A stretch of 64,000 nt of DNA from Leptodactylus fallax (Eukaryota; Chordata; Amphibia; Anura; Leptodactylidae): contig CAMRHE010000359.1 in assembly GCA_947044405.1 (NCBI GenBank), positions 1,789,001 to 1,853,000 of the forward strand, given 5' to 3'. This document shows, one piece after another, positions 1 through 11,478 of this stretch. Numbering within the stretch: position 1 is the stretch's first letter; every line of letters starts with the position of its first letter. The translations under genes were made by a program, and so were the position numbers. A model generated the notes under the pieces. That model did no database searches, had not been told where the DNA came from, and saw nothing but the letters and a program-made list of their open reading frames with translations.

Positions 1-950
1 ACAACCTGACAAAGTACATGGAAAGTAAATCATTGTAAAACTTAATAGAATTATGGATCCTTAAACTGCAGCTATCTAGAAACTGGAAGAAACAGTGACA
101 GATAATTGAGAACACCAAAGTGGAAAGGCAGGGGTGGCGCAGGCAGGACATAGTACAGGATGTGACACTGCAGACCTCACATGGAACAGAAGATGCTCTT
201 GGATAGAACTAGGAGATGGCTGTAGCAGCAACCAGGCACAGGCCCTAGATACAGAACCAGAAGATAACTGGAGCACGTTCCAAAAGCAGCCAGGGACCGA
301 ACCAGGAGCAGCATCCACAAGTAAGCAAGGGTACATCGGGCTCAACTTCTTAGCACAGGCAGAAGATAACCATGACAGGTAAGCATGTATCAGGGCACAG
401 CATACAGGCACAGGATCCACTTGATAGGACACAAGTTTCAGGGTACACTGGATACAGGCAGGATACCAGCTCAGGTTTCAGGGTACCTTTTAAGGCTTTA
501 GGGTTCATAGGATAGACATGCACACAGGATGCAAACACAGGTCTCAGGGTATACCAGATACAGACAGGACAGAGGCTCAGGTTTCAAAGTTCAGAAGATA
601 AAGGCAGGTTTAAAGATTGGGATACAGACCCAGATTTCAGGGTTCACCTTAGGTTTTATGGGGCTCAGGATATGGATACTGGCTTCAAGGTTCACCTTAG
701 GGTTCGCAGGACTGGAACCTGGTGGCGAGAGGCATACACAGGAAAACAGAACAAACAAACATTAATCCTCAAGTCCAGACTGATAGGACAGGCAGTGCCA
801 ATCAACAGCCAATAGGAAAACAGCTGAGAAAACTAGGAGTCCGAAACAGGAGTGTCACATAACGGGCCGTCCTAGCACACGACGTCAGTGTAGCTGTCAG
901 GGGTCAACTCACTCAATCTTGCACTCACCCTTCACTCAGGCTGCAAATTT
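1..950. repeat. Degenerate repetitive tract, no gene
   Basis: No open frame here resembles a known protein. From about 420 to 740 the sequence repeats short related phrases such as CAGGTTTCAGGGT, GATACAGGCAGGA and GGTTCACCTTAGGGTT at irregular spacing, like a decayed tandem array of short units. Similar purine-rich wording (cagg, aacagg, gatcagg) recurs near 7,080-7,400, 49,400-49,700 and 53,450-53,830. Origin unknown; it could be untranslated sequence of an old retroelement. Confidence 0.4.
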
Positions 951-3180
951 AGTGTAAATTGCACCCCAACACAGTCCACAAACCCCCCACATACATGCTG
1001 CCGCCACCACTGACTTTGGGCTCAGCTGAAACTGATCACTTATTCACATCTCTCTCAAACAGTCAAATGCAAACACATTTCAAAAAGGTAATCATTCATA
1101 AAGCAACACAAAGTAATCTTAAATTCAACTATTTCATACACAAAGGGTTTAGTGCCATATATCAAAAGAAAAGTCAATGAAAGAAATGATACACAAGCAT
1201 ACATCTCTAAACATAACTGGAGAAAAACAGAATAAATCCGATATTTTAGAGTTCCTTATTTCCAGGAAGCTTGGAAGATCTCTGATGGACTGGACACACC
1301 CAGCTTTGTAACCTTACAACTGATGTCACATCAGGAGATAAGCTATCACAGTCTCTTGTGGCTTGTGCTTAGCCAAACAACCCAGGGTTCTTCACTCCCT
1401 GAGGTGGGGGATGAGCCAACTGATCCCCATCTGTAAAAGATGGGGCATCAGCTCCGTCCCCATCTTGGAAAGAAGAATGTTTCACAGATGCTAAGGTGGA
1501 TGGCAGGTCAACCTCTTCCATGCATGGCTGCCCAAAAAGAAGTAAAGCAATGGAAGGGCAGGAATGGACATTTCCAACCCCTGAAATTAATTGAATGGAT
1601 TCAGTAATCCACACACACACACACACACATAGGTTCCCTTCATCACAAGGAGGGGTTAATCTTTGCAGATGCAGGGTGTGGTTGAGTTAATGTAGTCACT
1701 TTGCAACCAGATATGGGTGAACTTTTGAAGATTTGTTTAGTTTAGGGTTTCTTGTGGTTCGGCTCAAATCAGTTTGGTACAAACCAGAGTTAACTTATGC
1801 TTAAAACATAGTATATGACACTATCAAGGCTCCTAGGACTCTCTCTAGCCAATTTCTAGCTCTCTAAGGGAAACACTTTGACCAAAATTATGTCAAAGTG
1901 TCTATTGGAGAAATTACAGTAAACAGTGAATTCTAGGTTAACCATACACTGCGCTGCCACTCGCTTTTACACATTTTAACATTTAAAATGCTCCAAAAAT
2001 TTTTGCGGAAAAGGTGCTTGCAAATAGTATGTAGCTGGGAGGCAGGGACTCCTAGCATCATAGGATGCAAGATGGTAAATCCACTCAATGCACAGACCGT
2101 GTTTCATGGCTGAAAATGGTTCATGTGAATCCTCCCTAACCCTAGCCTAAAGGTTGCCTGCATCATATTTTGTAGTTTTTGTATGAATGGTGGACAGAAT
2201 TTGTTGTTTATAGGATACCATTTTATACAATTTTAGGAAAATAAACTATAATGCAAAGGAAAAATGATTTGCGATGACTGGCAGATTATATAATACAGAT
2301 AAAATTTACATGGATGATCATCTTTTTCTATATGTCAATAAAATATTTCCAAGCAATCTCACAATTTATATTAAATGTGTATAGGCTGGTTAACATGCGC
2401 CTTGGATAACAGCTCTTAGTCATTCAATATAGTAGTGGAAATATAGTGGTTTACTTCCAGCAGTTAATCTATGTTCTGTCATCTATGAAGTGCTGTTTAG
2501 GTAAAGCTGGCATAGTCTTCGCAGTCCCTGCTGCACACTGAGTAAACCTTCACCCTTAACATTTCCTAAGTGTCCATGTTCACTATGAGCTCTCAGTCAT
2601 TCCAAATGAAATCATAAATTAACTGTTGTAAGGAAAGCTCACAGCGCAAATAGGTCCCAAGGAGGCTTAGACAATGATTAAAGATTTATGTGGCGTGCAA
2701 CAAGTCTGGAGTCCTAAAGCATATGAAAGACTGCGGTTACATTTTATCTGAAATGTGAAACTTTTTTTTTTTTTTTTTAACCCCTCTTATACCTGCTTCA
2801 GATGTACATTAATTAGTTTTAAAGGGTCCCTCAAAATAAACACATCAACATACAGTATAGAATTACTTGCATACCCCGTGATCAGCTGTAATCTGCATTG
2901 GAACCTGACAGTTAGTAAGTGTTCAATTCTCCTGTTGCATCATATATTGTGCACATATAAATCATATGGTTGTCCCTGTACAGTAATGTATATATGTGCT
3001 GGGATATAAAAAAAAAGAATTATGATCTTGGAAGTAATTTTTGCTTTGGCTAACGCATGTGGTTCCTGAATGGAAGACTTCCCTGTGTTAAAGGGGTATT
3101 TCATCCCAGTATTTATGACTATACTCATGATATGCTATAAATACCTGACAGATATGGGTTCCACCTCTGAGACCCACAGC
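951..3180. other. Non-coding stretch, simple repeats only
   Basis: I see no gene. It contains a (CA)n microsatellite at about 1,611-1,629 and a poly-T run at about 2,762-2,779. A phrase at about 2,035-2,065 (gggaggcagggactcctagcatcata) is shared with the palindrome at 54,440-54,665, so a fragment of that family is present. The wording at 3,065-3,180 (aaggggtatttcatccc and 'cctctgagaccca') recurs at about 6,420-6,540, marking another unclassified interspersed repeat. Confidence 0.45.
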
Positions 3181-3545
3181 TACAGGTGTATCTCAATAAA
3201 TTAGAATATCTTTGAAGTGTTTATTTCAGTAATTAAATTAAAAAAAGTGACGACCTATATTTTCTAGATTCTTTACACACAGAGTGTTCTATTCCAAGTG
3301 TTTTATTTCTGTAAATGTTGATTATGGATTACAGGTAATGAAAACCCAAATCTAAGAAAATTAGAATATTGTAAAAAAGTTCAGTATTGTAAATTCAGTG
3401 TGTTACCTGCCAAGGTTTCCTAAGCCTTTAAATGGTCCCTCAGTCTGGTTCAGTAGGACACACAATCATGGAAGACGCTGATTATGAATTGAATTACTGA
3501 AATGAACGTTTCAAAGATATTCTAATTTATTGAGATACACCTGTA
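3181..3545. mobile_element. TA-flanked MITE, Tc1/mariner-like ends (copy 1)
   Basis: A 365-bp non-coding element. The left end after TA reads CAGGTGTATCTCAATAAA and the right end is its inverted complement before CACCTG-TA, giving terminal inverted repeats of about 28 bp and a TA target duplication typical of Tc1/mariner transposons. The interior is closely similar to the copy at 28,809-29,187, including the segment ending 'cacaatcatggaagacgctgattatgaatt'. It encodes nothing and must have been moved by a transposase from elsewhere. A hAT-like element is inserted at its right boundary. Confidence 0.85.
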
Positions 3546-3546
3546 T

Positions 3547-5082
3547 CAGGGGCGTCACTGTCCATCACTGTCTCGGGGGTGGCATTTTTGACTTTATATT
3601 TACCGTAAACTGGTAAAAGACCCCAGAGTATAATAATAATTCATGGGTTGGCTACTATGGGACATAATACCGAGTGCAGGGGCCACTGTGGAGCATAATA
3701 CCGTGTTCGGGGGCCACTGTGGAGCATAATACCATGTGCAAGGGCCACTATGGAGCATAATACCGTGTGCAGGGGCCTCTATGAAGCATAATACCGTGTG
3801 CAGGGGCCGCTATGGAGCATAATACCGTGTGCAGGAGCCGCTATGGAGCATAATACCATGTGCAGGGGCCACTATGGAGCATAATACCATGTGCAGGGGC
3901 CACTATGGACCGTAATACTGTGTGCAGGGGCTGCTGTGGAACATTATAGTGTGTGTAATTGGGGCGCTATAAACAGGCGCTATGACGCCTGTTTATATTA
4001 TACACTGTCTGTTTATAGTGACCATGTGATGTAATTACAGGCTTGTCACATAGACGTGTATAGGACGAGGCTGTAGTTATATGACATGGCTGCTATGAGA
4101 TGAATGACACTATGTAAACAGAGAAGCGGTCACAGCACTTACACAGGTACCATTCAAACAGCTGATCAGTAGGGGTCCTGGGTTTTTGAGCCCCACTGAT
4201 TAGTTTATTAATGACCTGGAAAACCTTTTAATTAGGAAACCTATGGGGCATTATTAATAAGGGGCACTATTTATACAGGGTACACACGGACATTATTAAT
4301 ATAAAGATGCACTTGGGAGTATTATTCTTTATGGGGGGGTTATATCATATATTTTATAATTGGGGTAGCAGCAGGATGGGTGTGTATGTGAGGACATTGT
4401 GGGTTGGATGCCTGGAAAAGTGAGGAGCCAAAGAGATCTGTGTTGCAAACTTTACAGAGACAAGTCACAGCTGTAAGAAGTGGTCATGGCGGTCCAAAGG
4501 GAAGAGAAGGGAAATGTAAAGGATTAGTCAGAGACGCCACCTGTAAGTCACAAAATGTTACTGCCCTGTATACACCTAAATGATAGAGGATAAATACCTG
4601 ATTGATGGGGGTCTGTTTGCTGAGTCCCCCACTGAGCCTGAGAATTGTTTTCCCCCCCCCCACTGGTTGGATATTCAGCCTGACCGCAGCCATATATATA
4701 GGTGTGTCACTTGGTGAATGGACGAACCCGCGTGGCTCTCATTTACTTCAATGGGAGTGCCAGAGATAGCCGAAGTCCAGTACTCAGCTATCTGCAGCGC
4801 TCCTATTATAGAGATTGGGGGCCATGCGGGCTCGTCCATCTACCAAGCAGAAGATGTGTGAAGTTACTTTCATTGTTAATACCATGTTGTTGATCTGATA
4901 CTGAAGTGATGCAGTAAGAAGAATTCTTAAAAACTGTTTTATAACTTTGTGTATTGTGTATATTGTGCGACGATAACAGTGTGTGAAGCTAGTAGCATGG
5001 AAACTCAATTTTTTTTTTTTTTTGTGGGGGGGCGTCATTCTGTAGTCCGCCTCAGGCGGCAAAGAGGCTAGGTTCACCACTG
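3547..5082 (-). mobile_element. Non-autonomous hAT-like element A
   Basis: A 1,536-bp element beginning CAGGGGCGTCACTG and ending GGTTCACCACTG. The last 400 bp are the reverse complement of the start of the element at 20,658 (shared block with 'cttggtg[a/g]atggacga' and 'agtgccagagatagccgaag'), so the two are the same family in opposite orientation. The direct repeat ACACCTGTAT lies flush on both sides (3,537-3,546 and 5,083-5,092), which supports the boundaries although hAT duplications are normally 8 bp. It contains a 31-bp minisatellite but no transposase. Confidence 0.75.
3650..3955. repeat. 31-bp minisatellite (array 1)
   Basis: About ten imperfect copies of a 31-bp unit whose core is GAGCATAATACCGTGTGCA followed by GGGGCCACTATG. 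Units differ by a few substitutions and length is well kept. The array lies inside hAT element A. The reverse-oriented unit recurs in seven further arrays in this window. Confidence 0.9.
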
Positions 5083-5092
5083 ACACCTGTAT

Positions 5093-5903
5093 GTCGTGAA
5101 AGGGCCCCATCTGTTGCCAAAAGTGAATGGGGAGGGGCTGCACATGTTGTGTTGCTATTCAGTTCAAACGTGTATGAAATATCGAGGGGTAATAATTAAC
5201 ATATTGTCCCGAGCTGCAGTAAATATGGAGGACTAATATATGAGTAGTACTAATAGAGTGTACAGATATGTATTTTAACAGTGACCATTTTCCGTTTTTT
5301 TTTTTTTTTATTTCCTTGGTTTGCAATCTGATTTGTTTACATTTACTGTATACAGATATTTTGTATCACTAGTAGTAATTGTAGTCAATGGAACGCAGAT
5401 TTAAGTGATGAATATAATAATATTTTGATCACCGCTGCCTCTTTCAGGATGAAGCCCATAAACAACAGCTGCTTGTGTGGTTTCGGGAAAAGAGAAACAT
5501 ATTTTATACATTTGCAGTATTTATAATCAATGTTTCCTAGGTAACTATCCTTGTAACCCATATTATGGTTATTTTAAATTTTTACATTTGCACAAAAGGT
5601 CTTCTGGTTGGGAGAAACCCTAAGAATAAATCATGGTTGTAATCTATTGAATAGAATAGCTTAGAAAAAATTTCTTGACCAAAACAAGAAAAAAAAATAT
5701 ACATCTAGTTGTGACATCCAACGTTGTCACTTCAATAAGATTATTTTGTAGAATGTGCAGAAAACATGGCAAGAATACTGCATGTGGTTAGGTAATCTGA
5801 GAATTTTATACTATGACTTTGAAATATACACCTACAAAAACTGATAGTTTCTGAAATATTCACACTATCACTACAATTCTTGCAGGTGCATATTTCCAAG
5901 TAT
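5093..5903. other. Non-coding, AT-rich
   Basis: No gene or clear repeat boundary seen. There are homopolymer T runs near 5,296-5,309. The sequence after 5,093 continues the flank of the element inserted upstream. Confidence 0.4.
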
Positions 5904-6143
5904 GGCCTCATTCACATGGCAGAGTCGTTTGTGTTCATGGGTCCCTTATAGACACTGGATATTGAGGGATCCGTGAAAATGGCCTTAGAAATAGCACGTT
6001 GTATTTTCTTTTTCTTGAATTGTTCACACGGACCAAATAACTATTCAAACCGTTGTATAAATAGATCCATTTAAGTCCATGGGGCCGTGTGCTGGCTTTT
6101 ATACAACAGCTGGCCATGGAATCTTGTCATGTGAATGAGCCCT
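5904..6143. mobile_element. Palindromic MITE (CTCATTCACATG ends)
   Basis: The left end GGCCTCATTCACATG is matched by the inverted right end CATGTGAATGAGCCC. The interior has no coding potential and includes inward-facing related segments ('gatccgtgaaaatgg', 'ccatttaagtccatgg'). Target duplication not resolved. Class uncertain. Confidence 0.6.
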
Positions 6144-7669
6144 AATAGTTTTAACAATTGTACATAAAATGCTGTTAATGTTAGTGCTACTAAGTTGTTT
6201 ACTTGCAAAAAAACTTCTACAGTCAAATACCTTACTGTGCCAAAGAAAGTTATACGGTGTTGTTAACTATACTGCAATGTAGTTGCTCACTCAAAAATTC
6301 TCCAGTAAATTGGCATATTGTTTGTGGTAGAACAGTTGGACACAACCATTTATAATTCTACAGTAAATTGATATCTTTTCTGTGCCAAACCAACAGTTAT
6401 ATGCAAAAAATAACCATTAATGGGGTTTGCCTTGAAAGTCATTTATGTTATATCCACTTAATATACCATAAATGCTTGATATATGCCAGTCCTACCTACC
6501 TCTGAGACCCATACCTACCTCTAAAATGAGCCCCCCAGGCTCTGTTGCAAAGCTCTACTTCACCCCTAACATTGCTGACAGTGTAATTCAGACTGCCATC
6601 GTTGGTAGGGTTTTAAAGAAACAGAGTAGTTCTCTGAGTTATAACTCCATAACTCAGAATAGAAAAAGTGAAGCGAGTATTAAAATATAGCTTTTAATAG
6701 TAATGCCAATAAAATCAATGCATATGGCAAAAAAACACAGTATAAAAAGAGCTCATGCAGAAGCTCCAAAAACTCCACAAGAACAGCTTGGGACACAGCA
6801 AGAAACCACTGTATGGCACGGAGGCCAATAATAAAAAGTTGTATTGCTGGCACTCCACCTTGGTGCATCCCATGCTCCTATGTCCAGCAACACCTACTCA
6901 GACACTTTAAATACTCTGTCCGCTATATTTGAAGTTGTATTACATACACTGGGTATCTGTGGTAGTGATTAGGTCAGCAACCCGCTACCTATGGTCTTGG
7001 TTTATGGAGTCTAAGGCACCCCCCAATGATTTTCACTAAAACTCACCACATGGATGGGCTTGGCTTCTCCTACACAAGTTAGAAAACTGAGACACGGTAC
7101 AAGATAATATGCACATTTTCAGTAGAAAAGAACAAAACCAGTTACCTAATGGCTGACTGGAGAGTAATGAACAAGTTGAGGTCAAACCAGGAATATACAG
7201 AGTTACCAGAAACCATACCAGAGAAGAGTCAGAGTCCAAGCCATAGTCAAATCTAGGAGGTCACAACAATATCTGAATCGGAAGCAAAGGAGTAAACCAG
7301 AAGAGCAAACCAGAAATCAGCACCAGTAGATCAGAAGTAATAGGGAGTATTCACAGGAAAAGCAAGGAGCCCAGCTGCAGAAAACAATAACAGGCAAATG
7401 ACTACAACAGCCAGGTTTAAATAACCCATCTTAACCCTAAGATTGGAGGATCAGGCAGGGTTCTAATTGGATCTGCTTCTTAACCAGTTCTGGACTATCC
7501 GTTGATTAAATTTGTCTGGGCGGTCCACTCTTAACCCTGCAAGGGCATACCCATATGTTCTTCCAGTGTTAAGTAGCTGCATGAAATCATGCAGCTGCAG
7601 AATCTGGGAGCCAGCTGCTATTGCAGCCAGATTTCCTCTAGAGAAGGCATACCTGAAGTATAATGGGAG
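6144..7669. other. Non-coding, scattered repeat fragments
   Basis: No gene found. At 6,420-6,600 it shares wording with 3,065-3,180. At 7,080-7,420 it is a purine-rich, irregularly repetitive tract like 1-950. At 7,545-7,660 the phrase 'gcagctgcatgatttcatgcagct' is a small palindrome, related in reverse to 37,770-37,830, so it probably belongs to the same unclassified repeat. Confidence 0.35.
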
Positions 7670-8130
7670 TGTTCAGTATAGGACACTTTTGGAAAATGTA
7701 TTTGTTGAGCCATTATAGGAAAATTCCTCTGAAATAATAAACATTTCTGTCGTAGGGTCTAACAGAATAGACTCTCGTGTCACATGTGCTAGATGTGTGA
7801 AGTGGTACAAGCATGGAGTCAAAATGGGTAATCTCACCATGCTTGTGCTATCGTACAGCAAACCGATGGTCGTTGATTTGGTGGATATCGGTGAATGAGT
7901 GTACAGGATCAAAATAAGGGATTCCTCAATAAATAAATAAATGAATGGGGACTATAATAAAGGGGGGAAATCAGGGGACATAAGGAGGGAGATAAGAAAT
8001 TGATATGTTTTAAGACTCATGATTTATAGTAATAGTGACAGGTTGAAAATATAAAGAAGTAATCAATGCCCCCAATAAATTAATGAACACATATTAGAAA
8101 AATACCAAAACTAATATAAATATATATATA
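7670..8130 (-). mobile_element. 3' part of Penelope-like element, minus-strand copy
   Basis: This segment is the reverse-complement counterpart of 13,935-14,345, the 3' part of the plus-strand Penelope-like element. Shared landmarks are 'tagcacaagcatggtgagatt', 'acttcacacatctagcacatg', 'gtctattctgttagaccc' and the 'ccccattcatttattt' stretch. It therefore represents the downstream end of the minus-strand copy whose reverse-transcriptase part lies at 11,475-12,098. The two Tc1 elements at 8,131-11,428 separate the halves. No intact coding frame remains. Confidence 0.7.
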
Positions 8131-9769
8131 CAGTCATGAAAAAGTTTGGGCACCCCTATTAATCTTAATCATTTTTAGTTCTAAATATTTGGGTGCTTGC
8201 AACAGCCATTTCAATTTGATATATCTAATAACTGATGGACACAGTAATATTTCAGGATTGAAATGAGGTTTATTGTACTAACAGAAAATGTGCAATATGC
8301 ATTAAACCAAAATTTGACCGGTGCAAAAGTATGGGCACCTCAACAGAAAAGTGACATTAATATTTAGTAGATCCTCCTTTTGCAAAAATAACAGCCTCTA
8401 GTCGCTTCCTGTAGCTTTTAATCAGTTCCTGGATGAAGGTATTTTTGACCATTCCTCTTTACAAAACAATTCCAGTTCAGTTAAGTTTGATGGTCGCCGA
8501 GCATGGACAGCCCGCTTCAAATTATCCCACAGATGTTCAATGATATTCAGGTCTGGGGACTGGGATGGCCATTCCAGAACATTGTAATTGTTCCTCTGTA
8601 TGAATGCCTGAGTAGATTTGGAGCTGTGTTTTGGATCATTGTCTTGCTGAAATATCCATCCCTGGCGTAACTTCAAATTCGTCACTGATTCTTGTACATT
8701 ATTCTCAAGAATCTGCTGATACTGAGTTGAATCCATGCGACCCTCAACTTTAACAAGATTCCCAGTGCCGGCATTGGCCACACAGCCCCAAAGCATGATG
8801 GAACCTCCACCAAATTTTACAGTGGGTAGCAAGTGTTTTTCTTGGAATGCTGTGTTTTTTTACGCCATGCATAACGCCTTTTTGTATGACCAAACAACTC
8901 AATCTTTGTTTCATCAGTCCACAGGACCTTCTTCCAAAATGAAGCTGGCTTGTCCAAATGTGCTTTTGCATACCTCAGGCGACTCTGTTTGTGGCGTGCT
9001 TTCAGAAATGGCTTCTTTCGCATCACTCTCCCATACAGCTTCTCCTTGTGCAAAGTATGCTGTATTGTTGACCGATGCACAGTGACACCATCTGCAGCAA
9101 GATGATGCTGCAGCTCTTTGGAGGTGGTCTGTGGATTGTCCTTGACTGTTCTCACCATTCTTCTTCTCTGCCTTTCTGATATTTTTCTTGGCCTGCCACT
9201 TCTGGGCTTAACAAGAACTGTCCCTGTGGTCTTCCATTTCCTTACTATGTTCCTCACAGTGGAAACTGACAGGTTAAATCTCTGAGACAACTTTTTGTAT
9301 CCTTCCCCTGAACAACTATGTTGAACAATCTTTGTTTTCAGATCATTTGAGAGTTGTTTTGAGGAGCCCATGATGCCACTCTTCAGAGGAGATTCAAATA
9401 GGAGAACAACTTGCAATTGGCCACCTTAAATACCTTTTCTCATGATTGGATACACCTGGCTATGAAGTTCAAAGCTCAGTGAGGTTACAAAACCAATTTT
9501 GTGCTTCAGTAAGTCAGTAAAAAGTAGTTAGGAGTATTCAAATCAATAAAATGATAAGGGTACCCAAATTTTTGCACCGGTCAAATTTTGGTTTAATGCA
9601 TATTGCACATTTTCTGTTAGTAATATTTCAGGATTGAAATGAGGTTTATTGTACTGTGTCCATCAGTTATTAGATATATCAAATTGAAATAGCTGTTGCA
9701 AACACCCAAATATTTAGAACTAAAAATGATTAAGATTAATAGGGGTGCCCAAACTTTTTCATATGACTG
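8131..9769 (-). mobile_element. Tc1-like DNA transposon (copy a)
   Basis: A nearly full-length Tc1 family element of about 1.64 kb with long terminal inverted repeats of roughly 210 bp (8,131-8,340 and 9,560-9,769). The outermost bases are CAGTCATGAAAAAGTTTGGG on the left and the inverse on the right; TA precedes the left end and the right flank reads TG. It sits in a TA-rich stretch inside a Penelope-like element. The transposase is on the minus strand and broken by frameshifts. A 37-bp block of the right arm is inverted relative to the left arm. Confidence 0.92.
8357..9371 (-). pseudogene. Tc1 transposase, frameshifted
   Basis: Cut-and-paste transposase acting in the nucleus on its own inverted repeats. 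The best start is the Met beginning MGSSKQLSNDLKTKIV; a longer upstream frame to 9,416 lacks family resemblance. Order seen: paired helix-turn-helix DNA-binding region, a GRPRK motif, then the DDE catalytic domain with WTDETKIE (first Asp), QQDNDPKH (second Asp) and IIEHLW (Glu), spaced as DD34E. All three catalytic residues are present. A run of seven rather than eight A's near 8,860 (coding strand) breaks the frame before the conserved GGGSIMLWG, and a second shift near 8,420 removes the proper C terminus, which is still legible down to the stop at 8,357. It should not make an active protein. Confidence 0.92.
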
Positions 9770-9805
9770 TGTGTGTGTGTATGTATGTATGTATGTATAT
9801 ATATA
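9770..9805. repeat. TG/TGTA/TA microsatellite between two Tc1 elements
   Basis: The short spacer consists only of (GT)n, (GTAT)n and (TA)n. Both flanking Tc1 elements target TA, so TA-rich simple sequence is a natural double insertion site. Confidence 0.8.
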
Positions 9806-11425
9806 CAGTACAGACCAAAAGTTTGGACACACCTTCTCATTCCAAGAGTTTTCTGTATTTTCATGACTATAAAAATTGTAGATTCACACTGAAGGCATCA
9901 AAACTATGAATTAACACATGTGGAATTATATACTTAACAAAAAAGTGTGAAACAACTGAAAATATGTCTTATATTCTAGGTTCTTCAAAGTAGCCTCCTT
10001 TTGCTTTGATTACTGCTTTGCACACTCTTGGCATTCTCTTGATGAGCTTCAAGAGGTAGTCACCTGAAATGGTTTTCACTTCACAGGTGCGCCCTGTCAG
10101 GTTTAATAAGTGGGATTTCTTGCCTTTTAAATGGGGTTGGGACCATCAGTTGTGTTGTTCAGAAGTCAGGTGGATACACAGCTGATAGTCCTACTGAATG
10201 GAGTGTTAGAATTTGTATTATGGCAAGAAAAAAGCAGCTAAGTAAAGAAAAATGAGTGGCCATCATTACTTTAAGAAATGAAGGTCAGTCAGTCCGAAAA
10301 ATTGGGAAAACTTTGAAAGTGTCCCCAAGTGCAGTGGCCAAAACCATCAAGCGCTACAAAGAAACTGGCTCACATGAGGACCGCCCCAGGAAAGGAAGAC
10401 CAAGAGTCACCTCTGCTGTGGAGGATAAGTTCTTCCGAGTCACCAGCCTCAGAAGTCGCAGGTTAACAGCAGCTCAGATTAGAGACCAGGTCAATGCCAC
10501 ACAGAGGTCTAGCAGCAGACACATCTCTACAACAACTGTTAAGAGGAGACTGTGTGCAGCAGGCCTTCATGGTAAAATAGCTGCTAGGAAACCACTGCTA
10601 AGGACAGGCAACAAGCAAAAGAGACTTGTTTGGGCTAAAGAACACAAGGAATGGACATTAGATCTGTGGAAATCTGTGCTTTGGTCTGATGAGTCCAAAT
10701 TTGAGATCTTTGGTTCCAACTACTGTGTCTTTGTGCGACGCAGAAAAGGTGAACGAATGGACTCTACATGCCTGGTTCCCACCATGAAGCATGGAGGAGG
10801 AGGTGTGATGGTGTGGGGGTGCTTTGCTGGTGACACTGTTGGGGATTTATTGAAGTAATACTGAACCAGCATGGTTACCACATCATCTTGCGGCGGCATG
10901 CTATGCCATCCGGTTTGTGTTTAGTTGGACCATCATTTATTTTTCAACAGGACAATGACCCCAAACACACCTCCAGACTGTGTAAGGGCTATTTGACCAA
11001 GAAGGAGAGTGATGGGGTGCTACGCCAGATGACCTGGCCTCCACAGTCACAAAACCTGAACCCAATCGAGATGGTTTGGGGTGAGCTGGACCGCAGAGTG
11101 AAGGCAAAAGGGCCAACAAGTGCTAAGCATCTCTGGGATCTCCTTCATGACTGTTGGAAGACCATTTCAGGTGACTACCTCTTGAAGCTCATCAAGAGAA
11201 TGCCAAGAGTGTGCAAAGCAGTAATCAAAGCAAAAGGTGGCTACTTTGAAGAACCTAGAATATAAGACATATTTTCAGTTGTTTTACACTTTTTTGTTAA
11301 GTATATAATTCCACATGTGTTAATTCATAGTTTTGATGCCTTCAGTGTGAATCTACAATTTTTATAGTCATGAAAATACAGAAAACTCTTGGAATGAGAA
11401 GGTGTGTCCAAACTTTTGGTCTGTA

Positions 11426-11428
<3 letters not shown>
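9806..11428 (+). mobile_element. Tc1-like DNA transposon (copy b) with 272-bp inverted repeats
   Basis: A complete-looking 1,623-bp element between TA dinucleotides. The ends read CAGTACAGACCAAAAGTTTG and its inverse. The inverted arms extend about 272 bp (9,806-10,077 and 11,157-11,428), unusually far: the right arm includes the last third of a kilobase minus the stop-proximal coding region, so about 110 bp of transposase C-terminal coding sequence is mirrored in the left arm. The right end opens into a (TA)n run. The transposase has a nonsense codon and an internal deletion. Confidence 0.93.
10220..11265 (+). pseudogene. Tc1 transposase, nonsense and deletion
   Basis: The start codon begins MARKKQLSKEK, directly followed by an in-frame TGA (10,253-10,255) that looks like a CGA-to-TGA decay. 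Reading onward gives the N-terminal helix-turn-helix (VRKIGKTLKVSPSAVAKTI), GRPRV, then the DDE domain: WSDESKFEIFG, GGGGVMVWGCF, FQQDNDPKHTS and NPIEMVW, so the catalytic Asp-Asp-Glu set is present. The frame stops at GDLLK near 10,858; a short deletion just after this changes the frame, and coding resumes around 10,888 to the stop at 11,265. The family motif SPDLNPIE reads SQNLNPIE here. Inactive, but otherwise well preserved, suggesting a fairly young insertion. Confidence 0.92.

Positions 11429-11474
<46 letters not shown>
11429..11474. repeat. (TA)n microsatellite
   Basis: An essentially pure TA run of about 45 bp directly abutting the right end of the Tc1 element; it includes the TA target duplication. 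Confidence 0.95.

Positions 11475-11478
<4 letters not shown>

Noticed and set aside
1611..1629. Z-DNA or regulatory element from (CA)n
   Set aside because: A short dinucleotide microsatellite is common and nothing nearby suggests a regulated gene.
3650..3955. CRISPR array (regular 31-bp repeats)
   Set aside because: There are no unique spacers; the units are head to tail with no separating sequence, and the context is an animal transposon.
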